NCBI GenBank assembly: GCA_001724265.1
Contig: MEDY01000237.1
Location: 1 to 64,000, forward strand
Origin: Rhizaria sp. SCN 62-66
Lineage: Eukaryota > Rhizaria, unplaced
Length of the DNA stretch: 64,000 nt
Direction: 5' to 3'
Shown: piece after piece, positions 24,501 through 33,900 of the stretch
How positions within the stretch are numbered: the stretch's first letter is position 1
How the letters are laid out: the number at the start of each line of letters is the position of its first letter
Position numbers and translations under genes: made by a program
Notes under the pieces: model-generated
Told to the model about the DNA's origin: nothing
What the model saw: only the letters and a program-made list of their open reading frames with translations
The model's database searches: none

Positions 24501-25411
24501 TTGATCTCAAAGTTGCTGAACAGCTCCTTCATGTGCGTGCAGATGTCGAACGTCTCCTCGCGGTGGATGACGAGGGTGTGGAAGTCCGAGAGCGCGAGCA
24601 GCAGCACGTCGACCGAGCCCTCGGCCGCGAGCCCCGAGGGGCAGACGAGGTAGCCCCAAAGCACCCACTGGCGCAGCGGCCACAGCGTGAGCAGCATCGA
24701 GTGCACTTTCTCGTGCTTATTCGACAGCACGTCCTCGCTCTTGTGCAGCGGGTTGAAGTAACGCTGCATCAGGAAGTTCTTGGCTTCGTGGAACTGCAGC
24801 AGCGTGCTGTGGAGCGGGAGGAGCGCGCCGCCGACGTACTTCGCGACGTCGCCGTCGAGCAGCTGCCGCACACGGTCCACGGGCCGCGCAGAAAACTCAT
24901 CCAGGTAGCGGCCGATAATCTCGCCGCGGGGCTCCTCCATGCCCGTCAGCGTCGCGTGCGCGCGCACGAAGCACGCGAGGATGGGGCGCGCGGCCTCGTG
25001 GAAGGAGCACAGCAGTACGTTGAGCTTCGTGAACGACGACAAGAGGCCTAGGTAGAGCGCGAAGATCTCGGGGGAGATGTCCAGGGAGATGATGGCGCAG
25101 TTCTTGGCGATGTCGGTGAGCACCTGGACCGTCTTCTTGTTGAAGTCGATGACGTCGAGGAACGTCAGGAAGTAGTCCTCGTACGCGCTGCGGACTTCGG
25201 GGGAACGGCGCGTGAAAAACTCCATTGCGCGGTCGCGGGCAAACTTATCGGGAAACGCCGGGAAAGACTGGCCGATGCGGCGCGCGAACGAGTCGAACTC
25301 GGGGTCATTCCACTTGGGGATCTCGAAGCGCTTCATGTTGTAGACGCGGTTTAGCAGGCCCTCAGCGTGGTCGTGCAAAATGAGCAGGTGCTCGGTGAAC
25401 TTGGTCGACAT
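21578..25411 (-). CDS. NAP1: NAP1/HEM (NCKAP1) subunit of the WAVE/SCAR complex
   Basis: A single-exon gene of 1,277 residues with a TAA stop, close to the usual 1,120-1,400 for this family. NAP1 pairs with Sra1/PIR121 in the pentameric WAVE regulatory complex, which links Rac to Arp2/3-driven actin assembly. Family blocks run the full length: N-terminal LLNRVYNMKR, YFLTFLDVIDF, EKVHSMLLTLWPLRQWVLWGYLVC, ESALVAR..DPLRRLRNEH, FSPREYFITSLQASVRDIL, CIVTICNWYIQVLSSDLEAG, YTDFTEMIALGKLLGPMGVD, and a C-terminus ending near LPYTLLRTNYIQQHEQQFG. The start is the ATG beginning MSTKFTEHLL; frame before it lacks another ATG. The protein is nearly free of the large insertions seen in neighbours, except an Ala run near 24000-24040. 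This implies that the organism builds Arp2/3-dependent protrusions. No internal UAG. Confidence 0.9.
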   Translation of the reverse strand: MSTKFTEHLLILHDHAEGLLNRVYNMKRFEIPKWNDPEFDSFARRIGQSFPAFPDKFARDRAMEFFTRRSPEVRSAYEDYFLTFLDVIDFNKKTVQVLTDIAKNCAIISLDISPEIFALYLGLLSSFTKLNVLLCSFHEAARPILACFVRAHATLTGMEEPRGEIIGRYLDEFSARPVDRVRQLLDGDVAKYVGGALLPLHSTLLQFHEAKNFLMQRYFNPLHKSEDVLSNKHEKVHSMLLTLWPLRQWVLWGYLVCPSGLAAEGSVDVLLLALSDFHTLVIHREETFDICTHMKELFSNFEIKLIKFRLSKYSDNLKAVANGYQELQDRRLSMRRLLVSELTAMHSLFTVSPASLGPQAPMVLAALRLAKEELLWYVSHRNVKPHRAPSRFAFTLDAHARSLYRLIFLVSDMLLAQAPDAAALLGAKTAASLRSLLPRHAAAAVTTSPHTINSVADPAAAAAAAAAAAAAGRSPGVVEWYYRGYLSIDARAIRTALEALNKANPLSPAVHNTVEDAVQLLEAAAAAVPGAAGSTGDEDYLGSFRLNVHRATTSLLNRTAGVNLTSPLLLTLTRTLTAAVARSRLVDQLAAHTTAQASLEQLRWWLPQVEQDLREALALAAGGRDAVSAVYMVRALSAGTRGVHRVCPEEAATVGGVAMKYTDDWLRLVCETATRQWLFINYKMSIALGLALEPDEAITRMLAKDKAALPPMPGFESALVARNPDPLRRLRNEHKALQDVVYALSHTPVLTVFTAVFSPREYFITSLQASVRDILHKIVRPAAMPATYVATVTAKGAEFVKGPRTVQRPSVIASCLSRLLLEVQRLDRYGNFNAVGIARHVLMSEFTGLHPKTGGELTGEAAFGDRLTIAGTEITDPCIVTICNWYIQVLSSDLEAGRVVHAPLYRTFITLPPTDRDKNVPPLRSLAEYTDFTEMIALGKLLGPMGVDMLQKKLLAQLSTQIQAIFTILAANVNALSAVRGRFTEPLAWASTEAALKEKEQLLTLLISCGAMLEFRDMVQSGMAEAARQAMPDVVTSVRAANSAAYAVVGATGGDGRASNLRSVSELVGGERSLFDDVGLKDIIRRTKTTVQNAQVWALLPEMFCLSMHNPAGALVAGTFTIANNGHTGNAHLMARALRDITLATVSLPPEVAPVGLTRGQPLSAGAGAGAGSATAVVAPGSVTPLARATYELERVLDLAAYCTLNVNAAVTKTVHPSVLNFIETFVRSCGAALPFSKLERTLPYTLLRTNYIQQHEQQFGGSSRITRVADDDTKAY
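24000..24042 (-). repeat. GC trinucleotide/9-mer run coding for polyalanine in NAP1
   Basis: Tandem copies of a GCGGCCGCG-type unit encode an uninterrupted run of about 14 Ala within the otherwise compact NAP1 protein. Its position between conserved blocks suggests a surface loop. Confidence 0.75.
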
Positions 25412-26663
25412 TTGCGGTGACAAAGTAGAGAACAACAGTAGCTGTTGTGTGGGTGCTCCTGGCTGTGTAGTGGTGGGTTGACCTGGTGTTAGGTTAGCGG
25501 AGACCGGCGTGTGCCTGTGTGGGGTGGGGATGTGGTTGGTTGAGCTCAGGGAGCGTCAGACCAGCCAGAAGAGGAATGGAACAAGGCTGTAAGGAGTCAG
25601 GCAAAGCCAAAGGTGGATGCTAAACAAGCTTGAAGAAGCCTGCGTCGACGAAACCTGGTTTGGGCAAGAGGCAGAGACGTGGCACAGGGAGAACGGGTGT
25701 GCAAGATGAAGTAAGCAGAAGGCAACAGGAGCAGGATCAAAACCGAGGGGACGCTCATCAGGTCAAACGCTGTACAAAACAAAAGCATTATTTTATGTTC
25801 AGCCAGCTGACGCGTGAATCTAAAAGTTTAGTTCAGCGTCTAAATGACGATCACAGCCTGAGATACAAGAGGTTTCTTAGCGAAACCACAAGCCGCTCGG
25901 CTCACTATGCTCGCTCGTGGTGGGTCGGCTTTTTTACGAACCGAATGTGTTGTTGGCACGCGTCCAAAACCTGCATTGATAATATCTATCTCGTAACAGT
26001 GTCAATGCCTGTGACTTAAACACTACAATATCATGTTGTTCATCGAGCTTTGTAGCGTATGACGCTATTCACTACTCTATACCAAACCAACATGACGAAA
26101 TATCCTTGAATATCATACGTCACTACTGCTTTAACACATGTGCAGAAAGATATATAAATGTTTCAAAAGAGTAAACTCTGTAATTAAGTTCAAAGTGTTT
26201 CTTAGTCTATATTAACATGTTTTTAAAGCACTTTACCTTGTTTTCCCAATGGTATGTGTAATGTTCTACCTCCTTTGACAAACCCATTCGAGTGATGAGC
26301 GTTCAATTTTGCGTGTGTTCAAATAAATTAAGCATTTTATGAAATTCAAAACCACTTGAAAACGGTTTACTAATAGTTGATATATCATTTTTCGTTTTTA
26401 AAAAACCTCTAGCTAACGAATATCAATGATAAGCGAAGATTTGTTGTCCTTTCGTGCCGGGTCGTGACTGTTCTGGTTCAAGAGTCTGCGCTCAACGTGA
26501 GTAACGCCAGATCTTCAACCAAGCTGAAATCGATGCATCATCCATCAATAGCTCCAGCAGCAGTAGATCCGGAATGCCTCTTTATTTTTGTTGTAGTTCC
26601 CTTAATAATGTTTCTCACAGACTTGTTTATACCCGTCTTTCACCCACTCGTAGACCTCACGTC
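25412..26663. other. Divergent spacer, NAP1 / cyclophilin
   Basis: About 1.25 kb between divergent start codons. The first 150 bases next to NAP1 are G/T-rich on the plus strand. The region 26030-26460 is strongly AT-rich. A 129-codon plus-strand frame (25630-26019) shows no family resemblance or coding composition and was not called. No RNA gene was recognised. Confidence 0.5.
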
Positions 26664-27498
26664 ATGCCCAAGAACCCCAAGGTACGCTCCCATTCTCCGC
26701 CTGCACGTTCCTCGTCATCAACGCTATCCAATCAACCCCCCAGAGCTCACCATGGCACTTGATATGCTTGTTTTTACAGGTTTTTCTTGACATCTCCATC
26801 GACGACGCGCCCATCGGTCGTCTGGAGATCACTCTCTTCGCCGACGTGGTGCCGCTCACTGCCGAGAACTTCCGCGTCCTCTGCACGGGCGAGAAGGGCT
26901 TTGGCATTGCTGGCTCGCCTTTCCACCGCGTAATCAAGGGCTTTATGGCGCAGGGCGGCGACTTCACGCGCCAGAACGGCACCGGTGGCTATTCTATTTA
27001 CGGACAGACGTTTCAGGACGAGAACTTCAACATCTCGCACTCGCGCCGCGGCCTGCTTTCACTCGCCAACGCGGGACCCAACACCAACGGTTCCCAGGTA
27101 CGCGTGACCACATTATCATCTATACGATATCATATCTCTATTTGTTCAGTATCACGTGTATGCATGGCTGTTACATCTTGGTTCACGTCTTCTGAATCCC
27201 ACTCTGCAACGTTCACTATCTTCACATCTCTCGCTTTAACTCACTCCATGCTTTGCTTATGCTGTGTGTTGCTCGATATGTACGCGTATAGTTCTTCATC
27301 CTGTTCAAGGCTGCGCCGTTCTTGGACGGCCGCCACGTCGTCTTCGGCGCCGTCGAGCCCGACTGCGAGTCCGTGCTGACGCAGATCGAGACTGCGGGCG
27401 TCATTTCCGACGGATACCCGCTGCAGCACTCGATCACCATCACCAAGTCCGGTATTGTCGGTGAGGGCGATGACGAGGCGGCTGCTTTGGCCGAGTGA
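26664..27498 (+). CDS. Cyclophilin-type peptidyl-prolyl cis-trans isomerase
   Basis: Exons are 26664-26681, 26780-27097 and 27292-27498, giving 180 residues with a TGA stop, the size of a single-domain cyclophilin A-type protein. It catalyses cis-trans isomerisation of X-Pro bonds as a folding helper. Seen in order are [20 protein letters not shown], the [19 protein letters not shown] block with the catalytic Arg and the Phe-Met-Gln pocket residues, [17 protein letters not shown], and LDGRHVVFG. The position equivalent to human CypA Trp121 is Phe (APFLDGRH). The N-terminal exon codes for only six residues (MPKNPK), with no signal or targeting peptide, so a cytosolic or nuclear protein is likely. 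The C-terminus adds a short acidic tail ([12 protein letters not shown]). Both donors are GTACGC. Confidence 0.93.
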
Positions 27499-27902
27499 TG
27501 ATGACAAACACGCTGTGAAACTAGGTTTAGTCGATATGAAAGTACTAAAAAATATGTCAATATGGCCGTTCGCCGTGGATAAAAGTCGATGCGCGAACCC
27601 ATAGTTTATAAATACATATATTACGTGTTATAATGATGTTATTTTTAATATTAATAGCAGAGATCCTTGCTTCGTCTAGATACGCCTTGTTATGTGAAAC
27701 TGTGTGTCTCGGCTCCAGAGTCGCGCTCTTGTGCAACGCAATCCTCATAATTCGAATATTCAAGATCTCTCCAGAATGATCGTCATCAGCTCTGTTATGA
27801 TAGCTCTGAATTTGTCACATACTTTTCGCAATGGTTCTAAAATTATATCACGTATCACTGATTTCTTCATTGTTTATCTCTCCATTTTTCCGCAGTGGTG
27901 CG
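27499..27902. other. Spacer between cyclophilin and MSH3
   Basis: About 400 AT-rich bases. The final bases TTTTTCCGCAG before the MSH3 start look like a splice acceptor at 27896, so a 5' UTR intron ending there is possible. An upstream in-frame ATG at 27831 lies inside this AT-rich stretch and was not preferred. Confidence 0.45.
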
Positions 27903-30900
27903 ATGCAACCGCAGCCATCAGCGCCGCCCGCGTCTGGTGCCGCGAACACGCATTTGAACGACGATGTCATCGACCTCGTCTCCAGTAGCAGCGACTCCGA
28001 AGATGCTATGACTGTCCCCGCTGTAAAGCGCTCTCGCCCTGCTGGCACTGCCGGCCACACTGCAGCTGCGGACTCGACTGAGGTTGTGATTGATAGGACA
28101 ACCGATACGACGGACGTCTCAACAGCGACAACCGAAGCAAGCGACTCGCATGCGCCCGTCACAGCGGCACAGTCTCTGACGTCTGCCATATTTTCCCTCG
28201 ACCGGTTCCGCGCTGTGCTCACCTCGCAGCAAACCAAGCGCAGCGCCGCTACGGCCCACCCCGCCCCTGCCCCTGCTGCTGCTCCCCCTGTACCTGCTGC
28301 GGCCACCCCTGCCCCCGCTGTTCCTGCCCCGGCGGCCCGCTCTGCGCATGTGTTTGCTGCCGCCGCTGCGCAGGGAACGGCCAGCTCTGGCTCATGGTGG
28401 AGGCAGCCCTCTGCGTCGGCCACTGCGGCCTCGCTCTCCGCGGTCGTCGCCGCCACCCCCGCAGTCTCGAACACCACAAACACCTCGCTCGCTGGCGCGG
28501 CATATGCAGTCGCGGTCGCCGATACAGCAGACGCGGGCAACGATGTCTTAGGCAATATGATGGTGTCGGCCCATCCCGTCAAAGCCCCTGCTAAGAAGCC
28601 GGCTAAGACCGCTGCCGCTGCTGCTGCCGTTGCCGCTGCTGCCGCTGCCGATGGTGCTGCTTCTGCAGCCAAAGGTGCCAAGGCCACCGGTGCGATGAAG
28701 AAGCCGGCCGCCGCGGCAGCGGCTGCCTTTGTCCCTGAGCCAACCGCTGCGGCCGCCACTGCGAGCAAAAGCAAGGGCACGGCTAAACCTGCGACGGCTG
28801 TGGCAGGATTTAACAACGCCAACAGTGTGAAACCTGCAGTCGGCAAATTTGGCAATACCGTCGATGCAAAGTCCCTTAACATGGGAGAGGGTTTGAACGC
28901 TAACGGCGCAGCCCCGAACGGCTTTTGGCGGCCCGGCGACGCACCGTACACGCCGAGCGCGCGCAGCATCAAGCGCGCGGAGAAGTATAAGCGCGAAATG
29001 GCCACGCGCGTGGCGGCGCGGCAGGCGGCGCTCGACGGGCTGTCGCTGTTCACGGTGGCTCCAGAGAGCGCGCTCAAGTTCGAAGCGCTTGCCGACCGTG
29101 CCCGTGGTGAAATCGTTTCCAGCGCAGACGCTGGCGCGAATGCTGTGAACATGATCGACACTGATGATGTGGCGATTGTTGGCGCTGCCGCTGACGCTGA
29201 AGCTGTGAGCCGCAAGGACGGTGATGATGATGCTACTGCGGCAGCTGTCACGGCTGCTGCTGCTGCGGCGGCGGCGGCGGCGGCTGACAACGAACCTGTC
29301 GTATTCTTCAATACTGACGAAGACCTTGCGACTGCGGCTGCTCCTGTTCATGTTCCTGTTGCTTCTGCTCAACATACAAAGAAAGAGACGTTGCCGCCGC
29401 CGCCGCTGTTGTTGTGCCCTACGCCGCTGCTGGTGTTTCCCATCGTGCCCCCGCCCTCGCTGCTGACGGCCGCCTCACTCGCGTGCTTTCTGCCGCCTGT
29501 GTTATCTCTAACGGCGACAAGCCCAAATCTAAGTGTCCTGACCCCCTTAGAGCGCCAGGTCCGCGCGCTCAAACTTGCCCACCCGTCCCTTGTCCTGTTC
29601 TTTGAAGTCGGCTACCGCTATCGGCTCTTTGGGCCTGATGCGCAAATTGCGGCGGCGCTGCTGCACGTGCAGTGCGTGCGCGACGGCGAAGGCTCGGCCG
29701 CGAAACCCGTGCTTGTGAGCGCTGGACCGACCGAGAACGACAAAGTCGGCATCGACGCCAAGGCTCGCGTCGTCAACATCGACGTCGCTCGCTCGACGCG
29801 GCTCGTCTGGAAGTCCTTCGACGCGGTGAAGGCGTTAAAGATGGGTTCTTTGGCGGCGCGTGATGCGGCGAGGAAGGAGGCAGCGAAGGAGCCGATCGTT
29901 GAACAACTTGATAAGCCAACCAATGGCCGGTATATGGCTGCGTCAGTGCCCACCGTGAGGGGCAACATCGCGCTCCAAGCCTTTCTGAAGGCCGGTTACA
30001 AGGTTGGCATCGTGCGTCAGCGCGCTGAATTGAAGCCGCGCGCAGAAGCTAAGCCCCGCTCCAAGAAGGGTAGCAATGTCAGTCAGAGTCGTGTTGGTGA
30101 TGACGACGAAAATAAGCCAATCATTACGTTTGATGACGACAACGACGCCAGTGATGACGCCGATGATGTTGGGGACGGTGGTGACAAAGCCATTCGCCGC
30201 AAAAACGACTCAAGCAATCGGTCCGACTTCCAAGCGCACTCGCGGACACAGACGCAGACAACAGTGCAGCCGCAGTCCGCAGCAGAGGGTGAGTCTAGCT
30301 GGGGCGTGCTCACAGCGTCAGCTGCGGGCGCGGCCACTGCTTTGAATGACACGACTCTCCGCTCGGCCTCGGGCTCCGTCCTTGACGTCAACGGTGTCAG
30401 CAGCGCGGGGAGTAAGAAAGGTACGGTTGTGTACGTGCGTTACTTAGAACGCATCTTCTCGCCGTCCACGTACTTTACGCCGCCCTCAGTGCCCCTTGCA
30501 CTGACACTCGGCGGCACAGACGCGGCGAGTGCGGGCGCGCAGAGCAAGGCGGCCGCTGTGGCTGCGGCGGCCGCGGCGGTTGCGGCCGCGGGCGCTGGCG
30601 CCGACAGCGGGGCAGCGCGGTGGGTGTTGTCCCTGATCGAACTGCCAACGGCCCACAGTCACATTGCCGCGCACAGTCGCCTTCAGGGCGTACCTGCAGC
30701 GCTGAGCCAAGTGGTGCACAGTCATTATAGCACCGCCACCACCACCAGTGGGGCAAATCGCCATTCAAAGCGTTCCGTGGCTGTGGCAGTTGCGCTGTGT
30801 GCTGTCGATGTTGTCTCGGGCCGCGTGGTGTGGGACGTATGGCGCGAAAGTCAAGCCGTGTTGGCTCAAGGGCAAGCGGCAACAACGCAAACAGAGCAAG

Positions 30901-33900
30901 CCAATACCGCCACTCCATCAAACGTGTTTAGTGACCGGACTGGCCTCCAGGGGCGGCTTGACTTTCTCGCGCCTCGCGAAATCGTTCTCTTTAGTCTTCC
31001 TTCAAACATTCTCGACCACAGCAACGAAAGCAGCGACACTGCAACGAGTCGCGCGTCAGCGTCAGTGCTTACCCCAGTTGATCCACTTGCAATCCCTGCC
31101 GACTCTCCTCTTGCAGCCACTGCAACCGCGCTAGAGCTCGCGCTCTCGGCCCTCCCGCGCCCTGCAGTGACCGTTGGCACGGCTGCGTGTCTCGCCCGCA
31201 TGTACGCGCCCTCCTGGCCTTCAGTGACCATAAGCAGTCGTGACAGTGACCGTGGGAGTGACCATGAGCAAGCGCGTGGCCACGATCCCGAGCGCGCGCT
31301 GTGGGGAGTCACGGGCTCCCCGCGGGGGCTGCTGGCTGCGTGTGCGCGCGCGCAGGCAGTGGGGGCGTGGGGGGAACTGACGACGCTGTTGTCAGCAAAG
31401 ATTGCCAGGGTGAGAGCAGAAGAAGAAGAGTTAGAGTCAAGGCTCGCGTCAAGGCTCGTTAAATCTTCCTTCCAGTGCAAGGGAGGTAAGACCCGGGCTC
31501 CGCCAAAACTCATCGATATCGATCACTTCAAATACTCCGACGATTACGAACCAGATGCGAGCAGTGACAGTGCCATCGATGGCGACGAAGTCTTTAGTGA
31601 CGACGAAGACGCGGAAGCGAACCACGTCGCTGCTCTCGGCATGAACGGCAGAGGCAGTGACAGTGATGACGACAAACCTGGCTCTCAAACGCGTGGCCGC
31701 GGCACGTCTGCGTCGCTTTCGGAAGCGGCCTCGGCGTTCGCGCGCGGCTCTGTGCAGCACCCTGACTCGGCCCTGCTTCCTCCCTTTGCAGCCGCTGTGT
31801 TCAGCCCCAACTCGCGCCTGCTCACGGTTCCTCTGCACACTGGCAGAGCGACGAGCGCGGCGTCTACAGCCACAAACGCGGCAATTGCGACGCACGGTCA
31901 GCTTGCGAGCGCGAGTGCGCGCGTGCCTGTGGCAGTCGAGCTTCTGCCACCGGCCGCGACCGCTGCATTGTTTCCTGCACAAGCTACTGCTGCGAGCGCG
32001 ACAGAGGCAACGGAAGCAACGGATGTGTTGGTGAGGCTTGTCAAAGCACGGCTTGTCGCTGCTGTCACTGTTGCATCTGTTGCGAACAACATTGCTAACA
32101 CTATTGCGAACAACAATAGCAGTGACAGTAATACTAGCGCGAGTGCGAGAGTCAATGGTGGCGTCAATGAGGTCCGCTCGAACAGCGACGCGGTCGCGAC
32201 AGTTGTTGCATCTTTGCTATCCCAGCATCAGCACAGCCATGGCCACAAGTACGCCACGGCTCTGCACTATGCCGCGATGGCGATTGTGACTGCGCTGGCA
32301 TTGCCCGCCCCGGCCGCGCTTGCTGCGGCCGCTCTGGTGACGCATCTGTCGCTGCTCTCGGTCACTCCGCGGACCGCGACCACGGTGGCGCCCACCGGAG
32401 TCGTCACAGTCGCCGCGTCCGACAACCCCTTCGCGGTCTCCTGTGACTCAAACAACGGCAGCGGCGAGAACCGTAGAAAGGATAAGAGTGATAACGAACT
32501 GTGGGGTACAGCGTCAGTGCTGGGCGATGCATTTTTAGCCGCAGGCGCGCACATCCTAGTCTCGGGCACGCGTGCAACTGCAGCAGCTGCTGCTGAGACT
32601 GACAGCGCGGCTGCGATGACAGGGGCGGCGCTTGTGCAACGCATGGCGTGGCACGCGCCTGTGAAGCCGCGGCGTACTCAGTCGCAGAAGGCAGCGCAGT
32701 CTAGCTCGCTGTCGCGGCTACAGCCGCAATCGCAAGCGCAGATGGCCTCAGACACTGCAAAGCGTGACGAAAAGGCAATGGGTGCCACAGACGCGGAATC
32801 AGATGCTGATGTTTCTTCAAGCGATACGGACACTGATGATAACGAAGGCGGTGATAATGGCGCCTACAATGCTCGACACGCGCGATCACAGTCTCAGTCG
32901 CACGTTAACGCATCCTTTGGCTCGTTCCCCCTCGACGCAGACACAATCGTCAATCTATCCCTGCTCCCGTCCCCCTTGTGCCCGCCCGGTCACTCCGCGC
33001 TCGACCTGCTCTGCCGCCACGCCCGCTCCCCCGCCACCGCAGCGCTGCTCCGCGCCTGGCTGCTGCGCCCGCTGAGCGCACCCGCTCTGATCCGTGCCCG
33101 CCACGCCGCGGTCGCCGTCGCGCGCGCTGCCCTTGCGCCAGCGGCCACAGTTGCGGCGTTCTCCGCTGTCTCGGATCGCGCTTACAGTGGCCGCGTCGAC
33201 GTGCTGTGCAGCCGCTGCGAGTCGCACTCCAGCACCAGCGGAAGGGCGAATGCAAGCGCAATGTCGAGCTCAAGCGCGAGTGCGAGTGCCGATGTCGCCG
33301 CTGTGTGTTCACGGTCACTGGGCTGGCTGTGCGACCCCCTCAGCGACGCCACCGAGACCTTGCTCCCCCGCGGCCTGCCCGCCTCTGCCGCAGCGCGGGG
33401 CGCGGACCCCGTGGCCGCGGCGCTGGCGTACGCGCTCGGCGCGGGGCCCGCTGCGGACGCCCGGGGCGCGGGACCGCGCGAGGCGGAGCAGCGCGAGGCC
33501 GCGGTGTGGGCTGCGTGGGCGCGCAAGTGTCTCACAGTTACTAGGGGCAGCGCGCCCAAGCTCGGCAACGCGGAAGCGTCTGCAGTTGGTGATGGCAGTG
33601 TTTGTGCGCCGCCGACTGATGTCAATGCTCCCAGGACGCAGTCACAATCTCGGTGTCAGTCGCAGCTACCTCCGCTGTTGCCAGTCACTGAGAGTTTGCT
33701 ATCCCACTTCGCTCCGCTCGGCGCCGCCCCGTGGCTACGCCGCGTGCGCGCTTGTCTTCCCCTGCTGCCCGATATTGCATCGGCGCTCGCCGCGGCTGCC
33801 AGCGCGACGCCCGCGACATTCTCAGCTTTTATCGCATCCTCGACCTCGGGTGTAAGTACTTCAAACGTAAGTGCCTCTCCTGTAAGTGGCAACGCGTGGG

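Noticed and set aside
25630-26019. A 129-codon plus-strand frame in the NAP1/cyclophilin spacer
   Set aside because: Composition is unlike the genes here, it starts in non-coding-like sequence and shows no recognisable motif.
27831-27902. An upstream in-frame ATG extending MSH3 by 24 residues
   Set aside because: The extension is AT-rich and hydrophobic and ends in TTTTTCCGCAG, which looks like an intron acceptor; the GC-rich coding character starts at 27903.
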